64,000 bases of DNA from SAR324 cluster bacterium REDSEA-S27_B3 (GTDB lineage: Bacteria > SAR324 > NAC60-12). The position numbers and the translations under genes are program-made. Below the pieces are notes generated by a model. The model was not told the origin of the DNA, did no database searches, and saw only the letters and a list, made by a program, of their open reading frames with translations. Of the stretch, positions 27,292 to 34,760 are shown piece after piece. Within the stretch, counting starts at the first letter, position 1; each line of letters starts with the position of its first letter. Location: the NCBI GenBank assembly GCA_001627865.1, contig LUQO01000045.1, positions 1 to 64,000 on the forward strand, written 5' to 3'.

Positions 27292-29049
27292 TCACATACG
27301 CTCCGGCGGTGTGATTCCAATAAGGTGAAGACCTTGCTGGAGGGTTTCTGCAACACAGTGAAAAAGTAGTAACCTGGCAGCTTGCAGCTTTTCTGTTTCA
27401 GCATGCTTAACTGAACATGTATTGTATGTCCTGCTGAAATCCTTTGAAAATTCATATAACATCCTTGCCAGTAATGAAGGCCGATACTGCTCTCCGGAGT
27501 TGAAAACAGTCTTGTTAAAATCCAGCATCTGCCTTAATAGCTTTTTTTCGTTGGGATGTGTTAGAAGAGAAAAATCAACATCCGGACTGACTTTGCGTGA
27601 AATTTTCCTCCCAATACTCCGGATGCGTACATACGCATAAACCAGATAAGTTCCGGTATCACCCTCAGAAACCAGCCAGTCGTCCATGGAAAACACTATT
27701 TGTTTGTTTGAGTCCTGAATTAACATGCCATATTTTATGGCAGCCACTGCAATTTTTTTCGATGTTTCATCCAGCTCTTCCCTGCTCCAATCTTTTTGAT
27801 GTTCATCAAGATGAGTGGCTTGTATGCTTTCAACAATTTCTTTGCGCAATTGTGAAAACAGAATCACATTTCCTTCACGGGAACTCATTTTACCTTCAGG
27901 AAGCATAACCAGTGCGTAAGGTAAATGAAAACAATTCTCTGCCTGCATATATCCCATTTGCTTAAGTGTGGCAAATACTTGTTTAAAATGAAGTGTTTGC
28001 TCAGCTCCTACAACATAAATGGAACGTTTTACACCGAATTGATCAAATTTACGCTGGGCCAGTGCCAGATCCTTAGTGGAATAAAGAGTGTTTCCGTCCG
28101 ATTTTAACAATAGAAAAAACCCCAATCCTTCTGCCTCAAGATCAACCCCGATAGCTCCTTCAGATTGCTGAAATATTCCGTTTTTTTTCCCTTCAATTAC
28201 AATCTTCCTGCCTTCTTCATCCAACTCAGACTCATAAAAGAAGTGATCAAATTTCACATCAAGCCATTCATAAATCTCATGAAAATCCTGCATCGACCAC
28301 TCTCGAGTCGTTTCCCATTCACCAAGAATTTCATCATCTTTTGTTTCCAGTTTGTTTAGTATTTGACTTAGTTCCTGCTGAAATTTAATTTTTTCCTGGT
28401 CATCTGCACCCTCCAGTTTTTTTACAGCTTTTGTGTAAAGCTCCCCTAACCATTCTCCACGATAATGTTCAGGAGGATTATCTGAATTGTGGTTTTTGTA
28501 AAACCATAAACATTTTGCAATGTGTGCGCCTACATCACCTATATAGTTTGCACTAATCACATCATAACCATTGTAACGATAAATGCGGCAGAGACTGTCT
28601 CCAAGAGCTACATTGCGCATATGACCGACATGAAACCCTTTATGTGTGTTAGGCTGAGAATATTCGATCATCACACGCTCACGATCCATTTTCGAAGGCT
28701 GCTTGAAATAATTTCCCTGGAAAATATCAGGCAGGACTGCTTCAGCAATTGCGGCAGCAGAAACTGTGAAATTCAGATATGGCCCCCGGGCTTGAATGCT
28801 TGTAAAAGGGGTATTTGGAAGGATGTTTTTTTGCAGTTTTTCTGCAAACTCAGAAGCAATCTGAACTGGAGAACGACGAAGTGTTTTGGCAAAGCTGAAA
28901 CACGGGAGTGCATAATCCCCCATCTCAGGTGTGGGTGGTTGCTCTATCAGACTGATGAACTCGGATGGTTCCCAGGCTCCAGTCTTAGATTCTGTTTTTA
29001 TTATCCGGAAAGTCCAATCATAGATCGTTTTTTCGAAAATATTCATCAA
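27292..29049 (-). CDS. argS: Arginyl-tRNA synthetase
   Basis: The 585-residue class I synthetase has the HIGH-type signature 'NTHKGFHVGHMRN' (about residues 134-146), a KMSKS-type loop 'LPEGKMSSREGNVI' (about 395-408), and an N-terminal additional domain typical of ArgRS. The C-terminal anticodon domain ends in 'LHLIGITPPERM', the usual ArgS ending. It charges tRNA-Arg. It lies downstream of infA on the same strand with a 93-bp gap, which may hold its own promoter. Confidence 0.96.
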   Translation of the reverse strand: MMNIFEKTIYDWTFRIIKTESKTGAWEPSEFISLIEQPPTPEMGDYALPCFSFAKTLRRSPVQIASEFAEKLQKNILPNTPFTSIQARGPYLNFTVSAAAIAEAVLPDIFQGNYFKQPSKMDRERVMIEYSQPNTHKGFHVGHMRNVALGDSLCRIYRYNGYDVISANYIGDVGAHIAKCLWFYKNHNSDNPPEHYRGEWLGELYTKAVKKLEGADDQEKIKFQQELSQILNKLETKDDEILGEWETTREWSMQDFHEIYEWLDVKFDHFFYESELDEEGRKIVIEGKKNGIFQQSEGAIGVDLEAEGLGFFLLLKSDGNTLYSTKDLALAQRKFDQFGVKRSIYVVGAEQTLHFKQVFATLKQMGYMQAENCFHLPYALVMLPEGKMSSREGNVILFSQLRKEIVESIQATHLDEHQKDWSREELDETSKKIAVAAIKYGMLIQDSNKQIVFSMDDWLVSEGDTGTYLVYAYVRIRSIGRKISRKVSPDVDFSLLTHPNEKKLLRQMLDFNKTVFNSGEQYRPSLLARMLYEFSKDFSRTYNTCSVKHAETEKLQAARLLLFHCVAETLQQGLHLIGITPPERM

Positions 29050-29142
29050 GGTTAAAGCGACAAATACCGAGAGATAAGTTGATCACAAGAAGTAAAACAC
29101 CAACTTTTCACCCGTGATGATATTATTTAGATTATAATGACC

Positions 29143-29364
29143 TTATTCTTCAACTTTTTCCCGCCTTACTATTCTGCCGCGATTCAGATCATAAGGAGAA
29201 AGCTCAATTGTGACTGTATCTCCAGGAAGTACGCGAATCTTGTACATTTTCATTTTTCCGGCCAAATGGCCTATTACTACGTGATCATTTTCCAGCTTTA
29301 CACGAAAAATACCTTTGGAGGACTCTATAACCGTTCCCTCAACCTCTAGTTTATCTTCACTCAA
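29143..29364 (-). CDS. infA: Translation initiation factor IF-1
   Basis: The 73-residue protein is a single S1/OB-fold and aligns along its whole length with bacterial IF-1: '[20 protein letters not shown]', '[20 protein letters not shown]' and '[14 protein letters not shown]'. It binds the ribosomal A site during initiation. A good AGGAG box precedes the ATG on the minus strand ('aaaggagcat'). It is away from the ribosomal-protein operons and upstream of argS. Confidence 0.97.
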   Translation of the reverse strand: MSEDKLEVEGTVIESSKGIFRVKLENDHVVIGHLAGKMKMYKIRVLPGDTVTIELSPYDLNRGRIVRREKVEE

Positions 29365-29639
29365 ACGATATGCTCCTTTGCTAAATATTGTTCAGATTAT
29401 ATACATTTCATTCAATGATTATGCTGCCATCATTCTAATTTAGTATACAAAAATTTCAAGTGATTTGAAGAATTTAGGGTTTTGCGAATAATTAATATTT
29501 GTTTTAATTGTAAAAGTAATGGGTTAAATTTCCATCATTTATCGTGTAAATCTGATTCAAATACATTATAATCCCCTCATATTTAGAAGGGGGAAAATGG
29601 ATTAAAAATAAATCTGAATCCCGTCATGAAAACATTAAA

Positions 29640-30959
29640 ATGAGCCAATGGAAAGAACGCCGCGCACCTTGCAGTGTGCTGCGTAAAAATGATCAGCGTG
29701 AAGAATATGAACGTGACCGGGCACGAGTGATACATTCTTCAGCTTTCCGGAGGTTGCAGGCAAAAACACAAATTCTCGGTGTATTAGAGGGAGATTTTCA
29801 TCGTACCCGTCTGACTCATTCCATGGAAGTCGCTCAGATCGGACGTGGCCTGGTACTAAGTCTTTTGAAGAAATATCCTGAGCTGAAAGATTTAATTCCA
29901 CGACTGGAACAAATTGAGACAAACGGACTAGCTCATGATTTGGGACATCCCCCTTTCGGACATGGCGGAGAAATTGCGCTTAATTACGCTATGTCTGATT
30001 ACGGTGGATTTGAGGCTAACGGCCAGACTTTACGAATTCTCTCCAAGCTGGAGTCACACACTCCGGAACATGGTTTGGATTTAACACGCCGCAGTTTATT
30101 AGGAGTTCTGAAATACCCGGTTCCATTTTCCAGAGTTAATCGAAAACAAACACCGAAAGGATCGGACTCTGATAATAATTCTAATGTATATCAACACTTG
30201 CTACCTCCAAAGTGCTATCTTGATACTGAACAAGATGTGCTTAACTGGATTTTAGAGCCGCTCTCTGATTCGGATCAAGAACTGTTCTGTGAGCAAACCA
30301 ATCCAACAAAATGCAATCATGGATTTTCGCTGCACAAAGCTCTTGATACATCATTGATGAATCTTGCTGATGATATTGCTTATGGTGTTCATGATTTTGA
30401 AGATGGAATTGTTTTGCGACTATTAACCCGGGAACACTGGCAGGATGTAGTTAATAATTTGGATCAAAAATGGGCAGAAGATAATAATCTGTTAAACATT
30501 GAAAATCAGCTGTTCAATCGTACAGAAAACTCAGGTCACAGACGTAAGCAAGCAGTTGGGGCATTGGTTCATGGACTTATTTCGTCTGCTGAATTAAAAC
30601 AAAATAAAAAGTTTGAGGAACCTCTTCTACAATGGAATGCGATACTTCCGGAAGAACCAAGGAATTTCCTCCAGGCATTGCAGGAAACTGTATGGCAAAA
30701 CGTGATTCAGCTCAATACCGTACAAGCCGCTACATACAGGGGACGTAAAATTGTACTCGCACTTTTTGAAGCCCTTTCATCTGATCCGGAAATGCTTTTA
30801 CCTGTTTCCTTTCAAAAGCTGTGGAAAGCTGCTAAATGTGAGCAGGAAGAAAAACGAATTGTCTGTGATTATATCGCAGGCATGACAGACCAGTACGCAA
30901 ACCGCTTTTATGAACGCCTGTTTCTTCCAGGACATGGTTCGGTATTTGACAGGCTATAA
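29640..30959 (+). CDS. dgt: Deoxyguanosinetriphosphate triphosphohydrolase (HD domain)
   Basis: The 439-residue protein starts 'MSQWKERR' and has the dGTPase pattern: 'HSSAFRRLQAKTQ', 'RTRLTHSMEVAQIGR' (metal His), and the HD pair in 'NGLAHDLGHPPFGHGGE' (about residues 96-112), with a further Asp in 'DDIAYGVHDFEDG'. It hydrolyses dNTPs, chiefly dGTP, to the nucleoside and triphosphate. A 275-bp spacer separates it from divergent infA. A good purine-rich box (AGAAGGGGG) lies about 45 bp upstream, in front of a two-codon ORF, not of this start. Confidence 0.93.
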   Translation: MSQWKERRAPCSVLRKNDQREEYERDRARVIHSSAFRRLQAKTQILGVLEGDFHRTRLTHSMEVAQIGRGLVLSLLKKYPELKDLIPRLEQIETNGLAHDLGHPPFGHGGEIALNYAMSDYGGFEANGQTLRILSKLESHTPEHGLDLTRRSLLGVLKYPVPFSRVNRKQTPKGSDSDNNSNVYQHLLPPKCYLDTEQDVLNWILEPLSDSDQELFCEQTNPTKCNHGFSLHKALDTSLMNLADDIAYGVHDFEDGIVLRLLTREHWQDVVNNLDQKWAEDNNLLNIENQLFNRTENSGHRRKQAVGALVHGLISSAELKQNKKFEEPLLQWNAILPEEPRNFLQALQETVWQNVIQLNTVQAATYRGRKIVLALFEALSSDPEMLLPVSFQKLWKAAKCEQEEKRIVCDYIAGMTDQYANRFYERLFLPGHGSVFDRL

Positions 30960-31023
30960 ATTAATTATGCGTACAGGTATTTTATCTCTTCAGCTTACAC
31001 TTTAACAAAAACATAAAAGTAAA

Positions 31024-32190
31024 TTGCTCCCTAAAAGACGACACACCAGACCTGTTTCAATCGGCCCCATAATAATTGGCGGGACTGAACCAATACGCAT
31101 TCAGTCAATGTTGACTTGTGACACCACAGATGTTGACACATGCATTGAGGAAATTACACGATTGGATGCTGTTGATTGTGAAATCATCCGTCTTACTGTT
31201 CCTAATCAAAAATCAGTTGACAGCCTTCCTGTGATTCGTGAGCAAATGCTGAAACGAGGTATAACAAGACCTCTGGTTGCTGATGTTCATTTTAATCCAA
31301 AACTGGCTGTCAATGTTTGTGAGTTTGTAGAAAAAGTACGCATCAATCCTGGCAATTATGCAGACAGAAAAAAATTCGAAATTCGTGAATATTCTGATGA
31401 ACAATATCAAGAAGAGTTAGATCGTATTGAAGAAAAATTGCTTCCGCTGATAAAAAACTTAAAAAAATATGGATGCGCCTTACGAGTTGGTACAAACCAT
31501 GGTTCACTATCAGACCGCCTGATGAACCGCTATGGAGATACTCCGGAAGGCATGGTTGAATCAGCGATGGAGTTTTTACGTATACTACGGAAGCATGATT
31601 TTGAGGAAACTGTACTTTCGATGAAAGCCTCTAATCCTTTGGTGATGATCCAGGCATATCGTCAGCTTGTAGAAAAAATGGACTCCGAGAATATGTACTA
31701 TCCACTGCATTTGGGAGTTACTGAGGCAGGCAATGAACTTGATGGACGCATAAAAAGTGCTGTTGGAATTGGTACTTTGCTTTGTGAAGGACTGGGAGAC
31801 ACAATTAGAGTTTCACTTACAGAACCTTCTGAAAATGAAATTCCTGTAGCAAAGTCAATTTTGCAGTCAACACGCTCACGCATTTATAATACTGATTTTA
31901 TTTCCTGTCCTTCCTGCGGCCGCACATTTTTTGACCTGGAAAGTACAACAGAGAAAATAAAAGCGCGCACTTCGCATCTAAAAGGCGTGAAAATAGCAAT
32001 CATGGGTTGTGTTGTAAATGGTCCTGGTGAAATGGCAGATGCTGATTTTGGCTACGTTGGTTCCGGTCCGGGTAAAATCAATTTGTATCACGGTCAAACT
32101 TGCGTAAATCGTAACATCCCTGCAGAACATGCCGTAGAACGTTTGATTGACCTCATACAGGAACGTGGGATGTGGATCGATCCTGCTTAA
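31024..32190 (+). CDS. ispG: 4-hydroxy-3-methylbut-2-en-1-yl diphosphate synthase (IspG/GcpE)
   Basis: The 388-residue protein carries 'GGTEPIRIQSMLTCDTTDVD' near the N-terminus (the TIM-barrel start) and the 4Fe-4S cysteines in 'SCPSCGRTFFDL' (about residues 294-305) and 'IMGCVVNGPGEM' (about 326-337). It converts MEcPP to HMBPP in the non-mevalonate isoprenoid pathway. The start must be TTG 31024, because no ATG or GTG precedes the conserved N-terminus in this frame; the Shine-Dalgarno is weak. A small membrane-protein gene follows 30 bp downstream. Confidence 0.95.
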   Translation: MLPKRRHTRPVSIGPIIIGGTEPIRIQSMLTCDTTDVDTCIEEITRLDAVDCEIIRLTVPNQKSVDSLPVIREQMLKRGITRPLVADVHFNPKLAVNVCEFVEKVRINPGNYADRKKFEIREYSDEQYQEELDRIEEKLLPLIKNLKKYGCALRVGTNHGSLSDRLMNRYGDTPEGMVESAMEFLRILRKHDFEETVLSMKASNPLVMIQAYRQLVEKMDSENMYYPLHLGVTEAGNELDGRIKSAVGIGTLLCEGLGDTIRVSLTEPSENEIPVAKSILQSTRSRIYNTDFISCPSCGRTFFDLESTTEKIKARTSHLKGVKIAIMGCVVNGPGEMADADFGYVGSGPGKINLYHGQTCVNRNIPAEHAVERLIDLIQERGMWIDPA

Positions 32191-32220
32191 AAAACTACTA
32201 TAAAACTGCTTTACTTCAGC

Positions 32221-32397
32221 ATGGATTTACCTTTAAGCCAGATAATAATGTTCTTCACAGAAAATTATTTTATAGTTTTTCCTTTGCTTGTAGTTTTGTC
32301 TTTGGTTTTAGCATTGCTTGTCTGGAAACAGCTAAGGCTGGGCTGGAGTATTTATTTCAGCAAGCGCAGACTAATTGAACAACTGATTGAAAAATAA
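32221..32397 (+). CDS. 58-residue single-pass membrane protein
   Basis: ATG 32221 opens a 58-codon frame ending in TAA 32395-32397. The product has a short polar start, one very hydrophobic helix (about residues 15-34, 'NYFIVFPLLVVLSLVLALLV') and a basic C-terminal helix (SKRRLIEQLIEK). This topology, the position 30 bp after ispG on the same strand, and the lack of a competing gene support a real small protein. I do not recognise its family. Positive residues after the helix suggest a cytoplasmic C-terminus. A slightly longer frame in another phase (from 32172) is less convincing. Confidence 0.55.
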   Translation: MDLPLSQIIMFFTENYFIVFPLLVVLSLVLALLVWKQLRLGWSIYFSKRRLIEQLIEK

Positions 32398-32413
32398 CTT
32401 TTAGCTGCACAAT

Positions 32414-33112
32414 TCATCTTGTTCCGAAAATGGCGGTTCCCAGTCGAATCATTGTTGCCCCCTCCTGAATTGCCCAATGAAAATCTGCTGTCATTCCCAT
32501 TGAAAGTTCAGTAATTTCCGGAGCATCAAGTTCCTGTTTGAGTCGATCTCGCCATTCTCTTAGTTCGGTAAATATTTTACGAGTAGCTGCCTCTCCAAGA
32601 TCCGGTGCAGGAATTGTCATTAGACCTCTTAATTTAAGCCGCTGTCCTTTATGCAAAGTTTCCGCGACAGATAAAAGGTCATCCCAGTCCTGAACCCCGT
32701 ATTTGCTTTTTTCCTGGGAAAGATTTACCTGTATCAGCACATTAATGTCATGCTTTGTTAATACACAGCGATCTTCTAATTTTTTTGCCAATTCGCTAGA
32801 ATCAATGGAATGAATCCATTGAAAGTTTCCCGGACAAAATTTTAATTTGTTTTTTTGCAAATGGCCTATCAGATGCCATTCAATATTTTTGTAATTTTTC
32901 AATGCCTCAATTTTACGAAGTGCTTCCTGAACAATATTTTCACCAAATGCAATCTGATTGGCCTCAAAAGCTTCTATTATCAATTCAACAGGTTTTGTTT
33001 TACTTACCGCAATCAGTTGAATATCTTCCTGGGAACGTCCGGACTCAATCGAACATTGATTTAAATATTCCCGAACCCATTGTAATTTATCTTTGACAGG
33101 CAGTATCACCAT
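32414..33112 (-). CDS. yggS: YggS/PLPBP family PLP-homeostasis protein
   Basis: The 232-residue alanine-racemase-fold protein has 'IQLIAVSKTKPVELI' with the PLP-binding Lys38, then 'FGENIVQEALRKIEAL', 'WHLIGHLQKNK', and C-terminal 'ELSMGMTADFHWAIQEGATMIRLGTAIFG', which are all family hallmarks. It balances pyridoxal phosphate supply and has no known catalytic activity. It is divergent from the selenoprotein gene with only 15 bp between the two start codons, so the two promoters must overlap the opposing 5' ends. Confidence 0.94.
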   Translation of the reverse strand: MVILPVKDKLQWVREYLNQCSIESGRSQEDIQLIAVSKTKPVELIIEAFEANQIAFGENIVQEALRKIEALKNYKNIEWHLIGHLQKNKLKFCPGNFQWIHSIDSSELAKKLEDRCVLTKHDINVLIQVNLSQEKSKYGVQDWDDLLSVAETLHKGQRLKLRGLMTIPAPDLGEAATRKIFTELREWRDRLKQELDAPEITELSMGMTADFHWAIQEGATMIRLGTAIFGTR

Positions 33113-33127
33113 TGTTACGTTTTGTAA

Positions 33128-33919
33128 ATGTATAAAAAAACTTTGCTTGACAGATTATTGGTCACATTTTTCAGGATTCCTGCCATAAAGAACTATTGGG
33201 CTGGCAGTTATGACGCACTGGTTTTTAATGATATTCCCTGGACGAAACTCGAAAAACCTCTGCCAGAATGCAAAATTGTACTAATTACAACTGGAGGAAT
33301 TCATTTAAAATCTGATAAAGAATTTGAATTAAGTGATCCTTATGGAGACAGTACATTTCGTAGAATCCCAAATAATACCGATATAAAAGATCTGATCATT
33401 ACACATAAATATTATGATCATCAAGACGCAGACCGTGATCCAAACCTGGTCCTGCCAATAGAGGTTTTAAAAGAACTTCAGGACGAAGGGGCAGTTGGTC
33501 CATCCAATAAATATCATTACAGCTTCATGGGGCATATTGAAGAACCACATTTAAAAACATTAATCCAAAAAAGCGCCGTAGAAGCAGCAATAGAAATTCA
33601 GCAACAGAAAGTTGACATTGCTTTGCTGGTTCCAGCTTGAGGCATCTGCAACCAGACGGTCGGTCTGGTTCAACGTGAAGTGGAACGACAAGGCATTTCT
33701 ACAGTAGGAATTTCAATTGCCCGCAGTGTGAGCGAATCAGTCAAACCTCCGCGAACTTATTACCTCAATTATCCTTTTGGCCACTCCATGGGTGAAGCAT
33801 TTAATCGGCCCCAGCAAAAACAGATTTTTCTAGATTGCCTGGAAATTCTGAAAACAGCAACTGTACCGGGTAAAATCATTGACAGCAATTACCGCTGGAA
33901 AAGACACCGGTTTGAATAG
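33128..33919 (+). CDS. GrdB-like selenoprotein (glycine/sarcosine/betaine/D-proline reductase B family), Sec encoded by in-frame TGA
   Basis: The frame from ATG 33128 meets TGA at 33638-33640 (codon 171) and continues in the same phase to TAG 33917-33919, 263 residues in all. Homology runs straight through the TGA: 'LVPA-U-GICNQTVGLVQREV', where U-G-I-C is the UxxC redox motif that family members carry as UxxC or CxxC. Upstream are the family blocks 'DPYGDSTFRRIP', 'ITHKYYDHQDADRDPN' and 'YHYSFMGHI'; downstream is 'YYLNYPFGHSMGEAF'. A perfect stem-loop starts 9 nt after the TGA (see 33650-33670). Founder members reduce glycine or D-proline in clostridia; the role of this small proteobacterial branch is not known to me. 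A reader that treats TGA as stop would call two broken genes here. The selAB/selCD genes are not in the window. Confidence 0.92.
33650..33670 (+). promoter_or_regulatory. Bacterial SECIS element (selenocysteine insertion hairpin)
   Basis: AACCAGAC (33650-33657) pairs perfectly with GTCTGGTT (33663-33670), an 8-bp stem closed by a 5-nt loop GGTCG. The loop begins with GG followed by U, as in known bacterial SECIS elements that bind SelB. Its first G is 17 nt after the TGA (33638-33640), inside the usual range of about 16-37 nt. The hairpin is in coding sequence, as bacterial SECIS elements are. Binding by this organism's SelB is inferred. Confidence 0.85.
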
Positions 33920-33953
33920 TTTATTTGATAACCACCAATTCGTTACAGCAAAG

Positions 33954-34472
33954 CTATTCATTCTTCTGTAATTCTGCCTCCCATAGTCCAACCTGTTTTT
34001 GTTTGGCTTCATTTTCTGCTGCCAGCAATTCAAGGTGTTCCGGAGGCGGTTCGTTCTCAAGCAGGTAAAAAGACCAGCCATTCCGGATTAACCAGATATT
34101 TATATTCGTGTCACCTGACCAGACCATGCCATCAAGCCGGTATAGTTTTTCAGAGTAATCGTAAACGACTTTAACCTGCCTGTTATAGAACATTTTTTGC
34201 AGCTCATACGCGGATTTTTTCAGGAACCATTCATTGTATTCTTTACCATGGCTGATCGAGAGCTTTGGTGACACATATTTAAGCCATACACGGATTTCCT
34301 GACGTTGCAGATTCAGATTTTTCTTGGAAAGTTTGAATGTCCATTTTCGATATTTTGAGCGGTTATCAATGCGGACCCAGACGCTTTCAGAATCAGTAAC
34401 CCTGCTGAAAATCCCTGTCAATATTTTTTCAGTGACAGTACTGAGAGTTTTCGACTTTTTCCTCTCATCCAT
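33954..34472 (-). CDS. Staphylococcal-nuclease-like (SNase) domain protein, probably inactive
   Basis: The 172-residue protein has the C-terminal half of an SNase/OB-fold domain: 'VVYDYSEKLYRLDGMVW', 'NINIWLIRNGWSFYL' and 'LAAENEAKQKQVGLWE' match the family's 'VN..LV..G.A......EAEA..A..GLW'. The usual catalytic block (R-L-x-G-I-D-x-P-E) is degenerate here, reading 'IRVWLKYVSPK', so nuclease activity is doubtful. There is no signal peptide. It is convergent with the selenoprotein gene (34-bp gap). Confidence 0.65.
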   Translation of the reverse strand: MDERKKSKTLSTVTEKILTGIFSRVTDSESVWVRIDNRSKYRKWTFKLSKKNLNLQRQEIRVWLKYVSPKLSISHGKEYNEWFLKKSAYELQKMFYNRQVKVVYDYSEKLYRLDGMVWSGDTNINIWLIRNGWSFYLLENEPPPEHLELLAAENEAKQKQVGLWEAELQKNE

Positions 34473-34760
34473 ACGTTCATAGAGTCTTTTGCGTATTGAT
34501 TCCGTTTCCAGAAGGCCCCCCTGAAATTAATGTTTGACAAATTTTCATCATTCTAATCACTTGAAGTGCGTTTCGAAACAAGCCTGTGATCTATGCTTTT
34601 GAGAATAGCATGACGATATTATAATAATCCAACTGATTTGGTTCAGGATGCAGCAAAGACTATGCTAAACCATTGCACACATGGTATTGGAGATGCAATA
34701 AGTTTGCATGTGTTGCCTTATTTCAGATAAAGTACCTAAAATGCTTCGTGAATCGTTAAA

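Noticed and set aside
32172..32378. 68-codon frame overlapping the end of ispG
   Set aside because: The 58-residue frame at 32221 in another phase has a much better membrane-protein pattern and position.
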